A DNA stretch of 64,000 nt. Source: G963667675 sp964291545 (GTDB lineage Bacteria; Chloroflexota; Dehalococcoidia; Lucifugimonadales; UBA3495). The notes under the pieces are model-generated. The model had not been told where the DNA came from and did no database searches. It saw only the letters and a program-made list of their open reading frames with translations. The position numbers and the translations under genes were made by a program. The DNA is taken from NCBI GenBank assembly GCA_964291545.2, contig OZ219860.1:1054001-1118000 (forward strand), written 5' to 3'. Within the stretch, counting starts at the first letter, position 1, and each line of letters opens with the position of its first letter. This document shows positions 24,568 to 33,524 of this stretch, piece after piece.

Positions 24568-25121
24568 GTCAATCCAGGCTCCGCCGCCCGCCTCAAGGCT
24601 TCCGCTACCGCGTCCATCATCGACATGTTGCCCAGGGACACGCCTACTAGCCCAGGCACGGAATCCAGGACCAGATCTGACCCTACGCCGCCGGCACAGC
24701 GCTCTATACAGGCCAGCAGCATTCTCCAGGCATCATCAGAACCGCCATCCGACGACGGCCCGGCGGGGGCCGCGGTTGAGCCTCCCGCCATCAAGCTGGC
24801 CCAGTAAAACCCCCTTGCTGCAGGCCCAAAAAACAAGACCAGCAGAGGTAGGGATTCCTCAGTGAGACCAAAGACGTTCAGCAGTTCCAGCGCAGTCCTG
24901 GAGACGCCGTGTTGACCAAAGATCACCAGGTGATGGAATTCGGCGCCTGCATTCTGGAAGCCGGAGCGAAATTCTCGAAACAGATCATGGGCGCGTTGGT
25001 CCTCAGGCCTTACCAGAAATGCGGCGTAGACTGGGAAGTGTGCGTGCTGCCCGCCGTCCAGGGACTGGCTCCAGCGGGCGAGCTTGTCTAAGTCGTGGCT
25101 ATCCGCGTGGCTTTGGGCCAC
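24564..25121 (-). CDS. Hypothetical protein
   Basis: 185-aa protein not recognised. It starts with a hydrophilic, His-rich stretch and then has an alternating strand/helix pattern around FPVYAAFLVRPEDQRAHDLFREFR and FHHLVIFGQHGVSRTALELLNVFGL. A Gly/Ser linker and a C-terminal segment SDLVLDSVPGLVGVSLGNMSMMDAVAEALRRA follow. The pattern is reminiscent of a thioredoxin-like fold but has no CxxC. Codon usage and third-position GC resemble the neighbours, so it is probably real. GTG at 25121 is the first in-frame start. It lies immediately upstream of the hydroxylase promoter. Confidence 0.55.
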   Translation of the reverse strand: MAQSHADSHDLDKLARWSQSLDGGQHAHFPVYAAFLVRPEDQRAHDLFREFRSGFQNAGAEFHHLVIFGQHGVSRTALELLNVFGLTEESLPLLVLFFGPAARGFYWASLMAGGSTAAPAGPSSDGGSDDAWRMLLACIERCAGGVGSDLVLDSVPGLVGVSLGNMSMMDAVAEALRRAAEPGLT

Positions 25122-25310
25122 CGTTCTTCAACTCCGGCCGTCAGGATGGACCGACACGTTGTTTGAGTAGTCGGCGGCGCTGGGGAAGGAGGTTGTATTC
25201 ATAGCCCTGCTTCTGGACTGAGGCAAAGGTCGTAAGCCATGCTAGGGCGCACCCCAGACTTTGTCAAAGCTCTCAAGACAGCTGGGCAGTGAGCTGTCGG
25301 AACATTGTAT

Positions 25311-25339
25311 TGACGCTAGGCCGATTTGTCCTTATCCTC
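25311..25339 (+). promoter_or_regulatory. Predicted promoter of the Zn-ribbon/OB gene
   Basis: TTGACG (25311-25316), a 17-bp spacer and TATCCT (25334-25339), about 40 bp before the ATG at 25379. Confidence 0.5.
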
Positions 25340-25378
25340 TAGGTGCGCCGGACTTAGACGGCATTCTAGGAGCTTTAC

Positions 25379-25810
25379 ATGACCCAACCAGCGGCGGAGC
25401 TACCCCCAATCCCAGCGCCGAGGTCCCAACCGGAGTCGGACTTCTACTGGGAGAAGTGCAGGGAACACGAGCTTTGGTTGCGTCATTGCAAGACTTGCGA
25501 CAAGGCCTATTTCTATCCCCGGGACATCTGCCCCCTCTGCTTCTCACGGGACACCGATTGGATACAGAGCAGCGGCCGGGGGGTGCTGCACACCTTCGCG
25601 ATAGTACATCGTGGGCCGATTCCCGCGTTCCGGGACCGGGCCCCGTACGTTGCCGCAGTGGTGGAACTAGAGAGCGGGGCTCGGATGGCCACCAACCTGG
25701 TGGAAGTGGAGCCGGAACCGACCGCCATCAAGATTGGGATGCCCGTGGAAGTGGTGTTCGAGGACTTGGACGACAAGTTCAGCCTGCCCAAGTTCCGGCC
25801 AGCGGCTTAG
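25379..25810 (+). CDS. Zn-ribbon/OB-fold protein (DUF35 type)
   Basis: 143-aa member of the Zn-ribbon OB-fold family that usually partners thiolases or other acyl-CoA enzymes. The rubredoxin-like N-terminal ribbon is CKTC...CPLC (HCKTCDKAYFYPRDICPLC), followed by GRGVLHTFAIVHRG and an OB-fold ending VEVVFEDLDDKFSLPKFRP. ATG at 25379 has AGGAG eight bases upstream. No thiolase is encoded next to it here, so the partner must be elsewhere. Confidence 0.85.
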   Translation: MTQPAAELPPIPAPRSQPESDFYWEKCREHELWLRHCKTCDKAYFYPRDICPLCFSRDTDWIQSSGRGVLHTFAIVHRGPIPAFRDRAPYVAAVVELESGARMATNLVEVEPEPTAIKIGMPVEVVFEDLDDKFSLPKFRPAA

Positions 25811-25881
25811 TGCTTGGCTGCTCGCCAGCGCCTTTAGGCCCAAGCACGGCGGGCCGACCAGCGTCACACTTCTCCAATTAC

Positions 25882-26748
25882 CTAGCTCTTCTTTACCGCG
25901 GCCAGAAACTCTTGGGCGGCATTGTAGCCCCTGGCCCCCCCTCGCCTGATCGGCGGAACAAGGTAAACGTTGTGCAGTCCGGCCTGCTGGAACGACTGGA
26001 ATAGCTCCAGCGCAATGTCCACGCCAGACCGGCCCGATTCCAGGTCTGCAATCATCCTGTCGGGGACGGTGCTGAACAGCACCCCGTCTTGCTCCAGCAC
26101 CTGCAGGCCAAAGAACACAGGGACCGCCAGATCCTCGCCGGATGTGGAGCGATAAGCGTCGTAGAGCCTGGCGGCGTCTTGGGAGTCGAATATGGGCTGG
26201 GTAATGAAGAACCGGGCGCCCGCCTGGACCTTGCGCCACGCCAGCCGAGCCTCTGCCTCGATTCCCCTTCCCAAGTCCATGGTCCCGCCGACGCAAAAAT
26301 CGGTGGCTGCTCGCAGCCGTGAGCCGCGAAAATCCAGGCCTCGGTTCATGTCCGTGGCGGCCGCTATCAGTTCAGTCGGTTTAACACCGCCGGCCTCCCG
26401 GAAGAGGGCCAGGTCCCGGTCGCTCAAGGGGTCGCCACGTACTATTGCCACGTTTTCAAGGCCCAGGAGTTGCGCCCCCAGCAACAGCGACTGGAGGGCC
26501 AGCAGGTTCAAGTCTCGGGTGGCCAGGGTAAACACCACCTCTTTCCCCAACTGATTCTTGATGGCGGCAGCCAGCATTGCCGAGTTGACTCTTACTGCCC
26601 TGCCTGGATTGTAGGCGACGGAGATGAAGTCGGCGTCGACGGCCGCCTGACGCACCGCGTCCGGCTCGCCGGACCTGGGGGGCGAGAAATCACAGATGAA
26701 GGTGGTGCGGCCCGTCTGCTCGTAGCAACGTTCGGTTATTTTCGCCAA
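25882..26748 (-). CDS. metF: Methylenetetrahydrofolate reductase-family protein
   Basis: 288-aa (beta/alpha)8 FAD enzyme that reduces 5,10-methylene-THF to 5-methyl-THF. Seen are the N-terminal FICDFSPPRSG, the VVFTLATRDLNLLALQSLLLGAQLLGLENVAIVRGD segment (family pattern TCxDRN...GI.N.L...GD), and FCVGGTMD. RFFITQPIFDSQ is the characteristic FxxTQxxFD. It is shorter and more divergent than E. coli MetF but complete. TTG at 26748 lies after GGAGG. It starts 20 bp after the MqnA-family gene, suggesting an operon. Confidence 0.85.
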   Translation of the reverse strand: MAKITERCYEQTGRTTFICDFSPPRSGEPDAVRQAAVDADFISVAYNPGRAVRVNSAMLAAAIKNQLGKEVVFTLATRDLNLLALQSLLLGAQLLGLENVAIVRGDPLSDRDLALFREAGGVKPTELIAAATDMNRGLDFRGSRLRAATDFCVGGTMDLGRGIEAEARLAWRKVQAGARFFITQPIFDSQDAARLYDAYRSTSGEDLAVPVFFGLQVLEQDGVLFSTVPDRMIADLESGRSGVDIALELFQSFQQAGLHNVYLVPPIRRGGARGYNAAQEFLAAVKKS

Positions 26749-26768
26749 ATCTCAACCTCCCGGCCGTA

Positions 26769-27527
26769 CTACCGCCCTTCGGGCTCCAGTTGCTGCAGAT
26801 ATTGCCGGAACAGGTCAATGGACTTGTACTCGGACAGGCCCATGAAGAATCTGAAACCTCGAATGTACTCGCTGATGTCTTTCGGCAGCATCAGGACGTC
26901 GTCTCTGGGCTCTGACTCGTCGAACAACGCTTGAACGCCGTCCTCCATGCCCACGTACAGGGCATCCTCCAGCAACAGGGCTTCCGCAGGATCCAATCCC
27001 TTGCGGACGTACCAGCGGGCATACACGAAGGGCAGGCCGGTCCACTGGCGCCATTCCTCTCCCAAGTCGTAGCGGTGGGGATATCCGCGGACGCCGCGAC
27101 GGCGGCGCAGGGCTTGATCATCTGTAATCAGGAAGGCGTCGCTCGAATCGTCCATGGCTGCGTATCCCTGGGGCTGGACGCCGTGCTTGACTTGCAGCAA
27201 CACCTGCAGCAATTGCAAGGAGGAGCCGGGTTCGCAGCATACGCCTACGGTGACTCCCGTCAGTTGGTCTATCTGCTGACGGGAATAGAGGAGGACGCTG
27301 CGGGACTGGTCGCCGGTGGCGATGCAGAACCCGGAGACCGGCTCGAACCCGTCGCCCAGACTGAACGTATCCGCCACGGGAACTGGCCCGGCATCGATTG
27401 ACCCTTCCCGCAACGCCGGGGCAATTCGACCAGGCAACATCTCGTGGAGTTGAAAGCCGCGCCGCTCCATGTCCTTGTAGAACGGCTGGGCGCTGAGGAA
27501 AGGGAGGCGAGCGACACTAACGGTCAT
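26769..27527 (-). CDS. mqnA: Menaquinone biosynthesis chorismate dehydratase family protein
   Basis: 252-aa MqnA-family protein, a periplasmic-binding-protein-like fold that dehydrates chorismate at the entry of the futalosine menaquinone pathway. The N-terminus VARLPFLSAQPFY resembles the family SYLNAxP start. It continues with LREGSIDAGPVPVADTF, RSVLLYSRQQIDQL and GVCCEPGSSLQLLQVLL, and then DLGEEWRQWTGLPFVYARWYVRKG, where family members read DLGxxWxxxTGLPFVFA. ATG at 27527 is chosen; the upstream extension has no family similarity. It supports assigning the UbiD/UbiA/UbiX homologues at 10-13 kb to menaquinone synthesis. Confidence 0.85.
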   Translation of the reverse strand: MTVSVARLPFLSAQPFYKDMERRGFQLHEMLPGRIAPALREGSIDAGPVPVADTFSLGDGFEPVSGFCIATGDQSRSVLLYSRQQIDQLTGVTVGVCCEPGSSLQLLQVLLQVKHGVQPQGYAAMDDSSDAFLITDDQALRRRRGVRGYPHRYDLGEEWRQWTGLPFVYARWYVRKGLDPAEALLLEDALYVGMEDGVQALFDESEPRDDVLMLPKDISEYIRGFRFFMGLSEYKSIDLFRQYLQQLEPEGR

Positions 27528-27700
27528 GGACCAACACCGACGGGCGTCTTCAGGGGTTGAGCCTGTGCGTCCACATGTTGCGCTGATTCTAGGCTGGCCC
27601 TCAAACCCAGTCAAGAAAGGCTGGAAGAATTGGTCAATATGCATCGGTTCTTTCGACAGTTTCGTAAGTTTTAGAGTACACTTTGATACACGGAGGCAAT

Positions 27701-29155
27701 GTGAGACGCTCGCTGTTGCTGCTGGCCCTACTGTCTACCCTGGCTATCCTGTTGCCTGCCGGTCCTGCCTTTGCGGAGGAGGGGGAGATAACGGTGCTGG
27801 ACGTGGATGCGGAGAGCCAGTTCCCCGACGGCGTCAGGTTCTCCGTAACCGCCCAGAGCTCTGACGAAATCGACGAGATACGGGTGTTCCTCAAGAGGAC
27901 GGGGGAGACGGGTTCGAGTTCCTACCGCTCCGTTGATTTTGAGCCGGGGACACTGGTGACCGGTGAATCCATCTTGAGTACATCGGGAGGCGGAGACTAC
28001 TTCCCGCCTGGCACCCAGATACGGTACTCGTTCGAGATTCGAGACAAGGCGGGCGCCGTCCACCGGACGCCGGAAGAGGACTTCATCTACGACGACGGCC
28101 GGTTCGAGTGGCAGACGGTCTCGTCGGGGTTGATTTCCGTCGACTATTACGGGGAGTACGTTGAGCAGCGGGCCCAGACGATACTGGAGGCGGCGGAAGA
28201 AACCTTGGAAATCATGGGCCCGCTCTTGGGCATCGAACCCACCGAGCCGCTGCGTATCGTCTCCTACAACAACTACCGGCACATGTCCGCTGCCTTGCCG
28301 TTCAGGTCGCAAGCGGTGAGGGAGCACCTCCAAACGTCGGGCATGGCATTCGACGACGAGCGGGTGCTGCTGGTGTTGGGATTCGACGCCACGATCACAG
28401 GCACCGTTTCCCATGAGTTTATTCACCTGCTGGTAGCCGAAGCCGCCGGTAGGACCAGGTCGCAAGTTCCTGCGTGGTTGAACGAGGGCCTGGCGGAATA
28501 TGGCAACATCGACCGCACCGACGATTATGAGGCCGCGCTGCGGTATGGCATTTTCACCCGCCGACTGAGGCCTCTGTGGTTCCAACACGCCTTCACCGGA
28601 AGCCCAGAGGACATCATCATCGCCTACGGCCAGGGCCAGTCGGTGGTGACGTTTCTAATTGACCGATTCGGGGAGGAGACCATAGCCGAGCTGTTCCAAG
28701 CGCTGCAAAGGACGTTGAACATAGATACGGCGCTGGAAGAGGTTTACGGACTGGACCAGTACGGCGTGGACTCCGAGTGGCGCAAGGCGATTGGGCTGGA
28801 CCCCCTGCCACCGCCAGGAGAGTTGGAGCGGCAACTGGAGATGATTGAGACGCCGGACCCTGCAGAGCAGACGGAGGAGGGGGCCGCAACCCCCGCAGCG
28901 GCGGCTGAGTCTGAGCCGGAGCCCGCCGAGACAGCGGAAGGGTCGCAGGCCAAAGAGGCGGAAGCCGATGAATCCGAACCTGCCCCTGGGGGATGCAATG
29001 CCCCTGCTTACGGTGATTCAAGCCCAGCCGGGTCGATAGCCCTGGGATCGCTACTGGTGCTGGGAGCGCCGCTGGGGCTGATTTCGCTGCGGGCATTCCA
29101 ACGGAGCCGGCGGGAGGAAGGAGATCCAACGCAGGTCACCGAGCCCTTGGATTAA
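27701..29155 (+). CDS. Secreted membrane-anchored zinc metalloprotease (peptidase MA-like)
   Basis: 484-aa exported protein. A signal peptide (RRSLLLLALLSTLAILLPAGPAFA) leads to a beta-rich N-terminal domain that may be immunoglobulin-like. The gluzincin domain follows, with HEFIH at 238-242 and a downstream NEGLAEY giving the third zinc ligand Glu, as in the peptidase_MA_2 family. A low-complexity Pro/Glu/Ala linker and a C-terminal hydrophobic helix (GSIALGSLLVLGAPLGLISL) followed by basic residues anchor it to the membrane. GTG at 27701 is chosen because GGAGG lies four bases upstream. The substrate is unknown. Confidence 0.85.
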   Translation: MRRSLLLLALLSTLAILLPAGPAFAEEGEITVLDVDAESQFPDGVRFSVTAQSSDEIDEIRVFLKRTGETGSSSYRSVDFEPGTLVTGESILSTSGGGDYFPPGTQIRYSFEIRDKAGAVHRTPEEDFIYDDGRFEWQTVSSGLISVDYYGEYVEQRAQTILEAAEETLEIMGPLLGIEPTEPLRIVSYNNYRHMSAALPFRSQAVREHLQTSGMAFDDERVLLVLGFDATITGTVSHEFIHLLVAEAAGRTRSQVPAWLNEGLAEYGNIDRTDDYEAALRYGIFTRRLRPLWFQHAFTGSPEDIIIAYGQGQSVVTFLIDRFGEETIAELFQALQRTLNIDTALEEVYGLDQYGVDSEWRKAIGLDPLPPPGELERQLEMIETPDPAEQTEEGAATPAAAAESEPEPAETAEGSQAKEAEADESEPAPGGCNAPAYGDSSPAGSIALGSLLVLGAPLGLISLRAFQRSRREEGDPTQVTEPLD

Positions 29156-30293
29156 AGGCGTCGTTCACAGCATCGCCCAGCAGGTTGAAGGTGAACAGCA
29201 GCACTGTGAGCGTTCCCACCGGGAAGAGCAGCAGGTGGGGGTTGCTGCGCAGCACCGAGATGCTGGCGTTCTCAAAGATCATCAGGCCCAGGCTGGGAGT
29301 CGGCGGTTGGATTCCGATTCCCAGGAAGCTCAAGAACACCTCGGAGCCCGCCACGCCGGCCAGCCCTGCGGAAACCAGGACTATCACCGGCCCCATGACG
29401 TTGGGCAGGATGTGCCTCAGCAGGATGCGGGGAGTAGGAACCCCAACGGCCTGAGCGGCTTCCACGTACTGGTTCTCCCTGGCTTGCAGCACCTGTCCGC
29501 GAACCAGGCGGGCCATGCCGAACCAACTAAAGATGGCCAAGGCCGCGGACAGCACGAGGTAGTCGGCGATCCCTAGCTCCACGATGCCGAAGCCCAGCGT
29601 GCCCTCTAGTCCCCGCACCCATTCCTTGATGGGGTCTCTGAAGGCGGAGACGAAGATGAGCACCAGGAACAACTCGGGGAACGAGGTGGTAAGCTCGCCT
29701 ACCCGCATGATGACTGCGTCGACGAGACGGCCGAAGTAGCCGGCGACGAGGCCCAAGGTTATACCCAGAGCCAGGCTGCCGGTTACCAAGGTAATCACGG
29801 TGATGATGACGGTGGTCCTGAGGCCATAGATGATGCGTGTGAGGATGTCCCGGCCCAGGCGGTCGGTGCCAAAGGGATGGCTCCAAGAGCCAGCAGGGAC
29901 GGTTTCCACCGAAACTCGGTCGCCCAAGTCTATCTGCCCATCTTCGCCACCGCTGAGGAATTCCACCTGCCCCTTCCCCATGCGCAGGCGGGCTTCAGTC
30001 AACGTTATCTCGCTCTGACCCTTTGTGATTGACGCCGCGACCGTCTGTTCATATACAGTGGCTCCGACCCAGGGAGGCGGCTGCTTGGCAATGTCGAGGT
30101 TCTGGTCGTTGAATCCGTATGGGGTGACCAGCGGCGCGAAAATCCCGGCGCCGTACATCACGACGATGATGCTCAGGCAGGCTACACCTACTTTCTTACC
30201 CAGAAAGCGCCTGAGGGAGATGGCCCAGTAGCTGCGGTTGGGACCGGTGGCTTCCTGAGAGAACGGCTGGGCACTAACCTGCAACGGAACCAC
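29136..30293 (-). CDS. Peptide/nickel-type ABC transporter permease (OppC/DppC family)
   Basis: 385-aa permease with an N-terminal membrane helix, a long external insert (about residues 60-140), and five further helices. The family motif is in EAAQAVGVPTPRILLRHILPNV. The GTDRLGRDILTRIIYGLRTT segment is diagnostic for OppC/DppC permeases. GTG at 30293 overlaps the stop of the upstream permease by 20 bp. Its 3' end overlaps the convergent metalloprotease gene by 20 bp. Confidence 0.93.
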   Translation of the reverse strand: MVPLQVSAQPFSQEATGPNRSYWAISLRRFLGKKVGVACLSIIVVMYGAGIFAPLVTPYGFNDQNLDIAKQPPPWVGATVYEQTVAASITKGQSEITLTEARLRMGKGQVEFLSGGEDGQIDLGDRVSVETVPAGSWSHPFGTDRLGRDILTRIIYGLRTTVIITVITLVTGSLALGITLGLVAGYFGRLVDAVIMRVGELTTSFPELFLVLIFVSAFRDPIKEWVRGLEGTLGFGIVELGIADYLVLSAALAIFSWFGMARLVRGQVLQARENQYVEAAQAVGVPTPRILLRHILPNVMGPVIVLVSAGLAGVAGSEVFLSFLGIGIQPPTPSLGLMIFENASISVLRSNPHLLLFPVGTLTVLLFTFNLLGDAVNDAFNPRAR

Positions 30294-31221
30294 CTCCCAG
30301 CCGGATCCTGGGGTCCAACACCGGGTAGATGAGGTCGACTATCAGCATGGCCAGCACGAACATGGTGGTGCCGATGAGGGTCACTGCGTTGATTACGGGG
30401 TAATCGCGGGCGAAGAAGGACTCAATCAAGAGATTGCCCACGCCGGGGATGCCGAAGAAAATCTCCACGATGAAGGAGGTGAAAGCGATGCCGGCTAGGG
30501 AGAACCCGATGGTGGTGACCACAGGAATCATGGCGTTGCGGAGGATGTGCCGCCGCCTGACCGTCCCTTCGGCCAAGCCCTTGGCCCTGGCGGTGCGGAC
30601 GTAGTCCTGTCCCAGGACGTCGAGGGTGCTGCTCCTGGTGAGCCTGGCGACGATGGCTATGCCGGGAACTCCCATGGCCACGGCGGGAAGGATGATCCTG
30701 GTGTCGAAAAACCCGCCCCACCCGTGGGTGGGGAGGATGTCCAGCCACAAAGCGAAAATGAGCAGCAGGCCGGGAGCGGTCAGGAATATGGGGACCGATT
30801 GGCCAACCAAAGTGGCGGCCACGGACCCAGTGTCCCAGAAGGTGCCTTGCTTGAGGGCGGCGAAAAGCCCGATGGACACTCCCAGGGTGACGGAGATGAT
30901 CAGCGCAGCGATGTTCAACTGGGCCGATACCCACATCTTCTTCAACAGCAGTTCGCTGACGCTGCGGCCTTGGAACTTAAAGCTATCGCCGAAGTCGCCC
31001 TGGAAGACGTTGCCCAGGTAGCGGCCGTACTGGACAAAGATGTTGTCGTTGAGGCCCCGCTGCTCCCGGATCCGTTCCACGACGGCGGGGTCGTAGTACT
31101 GGCCCGCGAGGGCTTCGACGGGGTCGCCCGGGCCGTAGCGGCCCAGGACGAAGGTAATAAAGGACACCACGAGGAGGATGACGGGTAGCCAGGCTAGCCG
31201 TCTAGCAATGTAGGCTCCCAT
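30274..31221 (-). CDS. Peptide/nickel-type ABC transporter permease (OppB/DppB family)
   Basis: 315-aa permease with the OppB N-terminus YIARRLAWLPVILLVVSFITFVLGRYGPGDPVEAL. The coupling motif is in DYVRTARAKGLAEGTVRRRHILRNAMIPVVTTIG, and there are about six membrane helices. It forms the heterodimeric channel with the OppC-type gene and lies 18 bp downstream of the binding-protein gene. The two ATPase genes usual for this family are absent from the window. Confidence 0.94.
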   Translation of the reverse strand: MGAYIARRLAWLPVILLVVSFITFVLGRYGPGDPVEALAGQYYDPAVVERIREQRGLNDNIFVQYGRYLGNVFQGDFGDSFKFQGRSVSELLLKKMWVSAQLNIAALIISVTLGVSIGLFAALKQGTFWDTGSVAATLVGQSVPIFLTAPGLLLIFALWLDILPTHGWGGFFDTRIILPAVAMGVPGIAIVARLTRSSTLDVLGQDYVRTARAKGLAEGTVRRRHILRNAMIPVVTTIGFSLAGIAFTSFIVEIFFGIPGVGNLLIESFFARDYPVINAVTLIGTTMFVLAMLIVDLIYPVLDPRIRLGGGSVAG

Positions 31222-31239
31222 GCTCCCCCGGCCGGGGTC

Positions 31240-32934
31240 CTACTCGTCGCTCAGGTAGACGTAGCGCAGTCTCGGAATGTACAGCGGAGGCAGCAGGTAG
31301 TCCTTGACGTTGGGCTTAATCAGCACATACTGCTCGCCGCTGTACCACAGGGGAATCCATGGGGCGTCGTCGATGATCAGCTGTTCGACTTGCTGGTAAA
31401 TCCTGATTCGCTCAGCTTCGTCGGTCTCGGTGCGGGCCTGTTCGAGCAGGGCGTCAACTTCCGAGTTGCTGTAGTGGGTGTGGTTGTTGCTGCTCTCGCT
31501 GTGGAACAGGATGTCCAGGAAGTTCTGGGGGTCGGGATAGTCGGCAATCCAGCCGATTTCGAACATCTGGAAGCGGCGCTTGTGCAGGTCTTTGAGGAAA
31601 GTGGCGTATTCAGTCTGCTGGAATTCGGCGGTGATTCCCAGGTTCCTCTCCCACATCTGGAGAACGACTTCCATGTCGAGGCTGACGTTGGCGCCGAAGC
31701 TGCCGGCGGTGGTCATGGTGATGGGCGGGATATTGGCCAGGTCGTCGCCGTACTTGGAGTCTTCCAACAGCCTCATGGCCTCTTCTGGGTCGAAATCGTA
31801 ACTCATCAGATTGTTGTTGAACCCGGGAAAGCCGGGTGGGAGGATGCCCTGGGCGGGAACGACGAGGTCGCCCAGCACGATGGTGGCAATCTCCTGCTTG
31901 TCGATGGCCAAGTTCAGGGCCTGCCGGACCTTGGGGTCGTCGAGCGGCGGTTCATTGACGTTCATGCCGATGTACTGGACGCTGAAGGTGGGCTCGGCCC
32001 GGCGCAGGTTGGAGTTAAGGGGATTGTTAGGGTCCAGAAGGCGGTCCAGGTCGGCCAAGGATATGCCGGAGATGTGAATCTCGTCGTTTTCGTACATGAG
32101 CATGGAGGTGCCGCCGCTGAGAATCATCTCCACGGCGTCCAGGCGCGGCGCGCCCAGATGATAGTCGTCATTGCGGGTGAGGACCATCAATTCGCCCACG
32201 TCGTACCTGCTGAGCTTAAAGGGGCCGGTGCCGTTGGGCTCTCGGAACCACCGGCGTTCGTCAGCCTCGACGTTGGCCCGGTCCAGAACGAAGCCGGTGG
32301 GATAGGTCATCTTGGCCAGGAAGTAGGCCTTGGGTTCGTCGATGGTTATCTCGATGGTATGTTCGTCGACAAACCGCACGCCGGAGATGGTCTGGGCGTC
32401 GCCGTTGAGCTTCTCCTCGACGCCGACTATGTCGCCCAAGTACTGGTCGACGACCGGCGACTCGGTCAGCGGGTTGGTGGCCCGCTCGAGGGACCACTGG
32501 ACATCATGGGCGGTTACCGGGCGTCCGTCGTGGAAGACCGCGTCGGGATTGAGGTAGAAGGTGTAGACGCGGCCGTCGGGGCTGATGTCCCACCGCTCGG
32601 CGAGGTCGGGGACGATGTTCAAGTCCCTATCTATGGTTACCAGGCCGCCGAACACCTCGATGATAATCTGGGCCGATGTGGCGTCGGTGGTGAGGTGGGG
32701 ATCAAGGGTGGGAGGGTCGACGTAGAGCCGGACCAAGGTGTTTTCCGGAGTCTTACTTCGGACGTCGGCGACGGACGGCGTAGGCGCTTCCTCTGTCGCT
32801 GAGGCGGCTTCGGTTGGAGATTCCTGAGCCGTCTCGCCTTCCTCGGGGAGTTCAGCTGAGGAACCTCCGCAGGCAACGGTCAAAGCGATCAACGCGAGGC
32901 TGCCCAAGACTGCCAAGAGTAGTTTCCAGCTCAT
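31240..32934 (-). CDS. Extracellular solute-binding lipoprotein, family 5 (OppA-like)
   Basis: 564-aa substrate-binding protein of a peptide-type importer. A lipoprotein signal ends with LTVACGG. Signature segments are LVRLYVDPPTLDPHLTTDATSAQIIIEVFGGLV, PDLAERWDISPDGRVYTFYLNPDAVFHDGRPVTAHDV, and the C-terminal EIGWIADYPDPQNFLDILFHS. Peptides are the default guess, but opines, sugars or metal chelates are possible. ATG at 32934 follows AAGGAAG at seven bases. It heads the A-B-C operon. Confidence 0.93.
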   Translation of the reverse strand: MSWKLLLAVLGSLALIALTVACGGSSAELPEEGETAQESPTEAASATEEAPTPSVADVRSKTPENTLVRLYVDPPTLDPHLTTDATSAQIIIEVFGGLVTIDRDLNIVPDLAERWDISPDGRVYTFYLNPDAVFHDGRPVTAHDVQWSLERATNPLTESPVVDQYLGDIVGVEEKLNGDAQTISGVRFVDEHTIEITIDEPKAYFLAKMTYPTGFVLDRANVEADERRWFREPNGTGPFKLSRYDVGELMVLTRNDDYHLGAPRLDAVEMILSGGTSMLMYENDEIHISGISLADLDRLLDPNNPLNSNLRRAEPTFSVQYIGMNVNEPPLDDPKVRQALNLAIDKQEIATIVLGDLVVPAQGILPPGFPGFNNNLMSYDFDPEEAMRLLEDSKYGDDLANIPPITMTTAGSFGANVSLDMEVVLQMWERNLGITAEFQQTEYATFLKDLHKRRFQMFEIGWIADYPDPQNFLDILFHSESSNNHTHYSNSEVDALLEQARTETDEAERIRIYQQVEQLIIDDAPWIPLWYSGEQYVLIKPNVKDYLLPPLYIPRLRYVYLSDE

Positions 32935-33209
32935 ACAAGACTTCCTTTGCCCTAGATGTCCGCCCAAGAATGCGGGAACCCAGATCAAGGTGTCCCTTCA
33001 TGTGCGAGTGGGCCGTCATCATGGCAATACGACGGGACACTTGAGGGCGGATTTGCGGCCTACCCGTCAATATAAGTGTGTTTGAGGCCCAGTGGCAAGG
33101 GGTTAAACGGGCAGGGCATCCGAAAGGGACCCGCCGAATTATGGCAATTCATTAGGGGCAGGGGGCCCACAAGGGACTCCCCCACGCGGTCGGCGACCCC
33201 GTCCGGGGT

Positions 33210-33524
33210 TCAGTCTACTGCGGTGCTATAGGTGGCCCAGGGCAGTAGAAGGCCCAGAAGGTAGTCCGGATAGGGCTGGTTTCGGCGTTTGTTGCAGGCT
33301 TCAAGGTAGAGCACCGCACCGGTGAAGGTGGGGAGCCGGAAGCCCGCTTTGACGACCTTTCGGACGAATTCTTGTGGACTGGGGAGAGCCTGCTTCAGGC
33401 CCTTGGCGTTGGCCCACTGGTCGCAGATTTCGTCGGTCATGCGCTGAATCATCAGCTGGGCATAGGGCCGGGCCATTTTGCGGCGAAGGGCGCGGACGCG
33501 GGCGTGTAGTGAGCTGAGGTTCAT
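33210..33524 (-). CDS. Hypothetical small helical protein
   Basis: 104-aa basic protein not recognised. It is predicted mostly helical: MNLSSLHARVRALRRKMARPYAQLMIQRMTDEICDQW, followed by EFVRKVVKAGFRLPTFTGAVLYLEACNKRRNQPYPDYLLGLLLPW. ATG at 33524 has a textbook GGAGG six bases upstream, which supports it as a real gene; the frame is open further upstream to 33608. It sits at the edge of a repeat-filled region, so it may belong to accessory DNA. The final hydrophobic stretch could be a short membrane or packing helix. Confidence 0.55.
   Translation of the reverse strand: MNLSSLHARVRALRRKMARPYAQLMIQRMTDEICDQWANAKGLKQALPSPQEFVRKVVKAGFRLPTFTGAVLYLEACNKRRNQPYPDYLLGLLLPWATYSTAVD

Noticed and set aside
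31390..32802. 470-codon open frame opposite the OppA-like gene
   Set aside because: Antisense shadow in GC-rich DNA. The minus-strand frame has a clear lipoprotein signal and family motifs, while this one has none.
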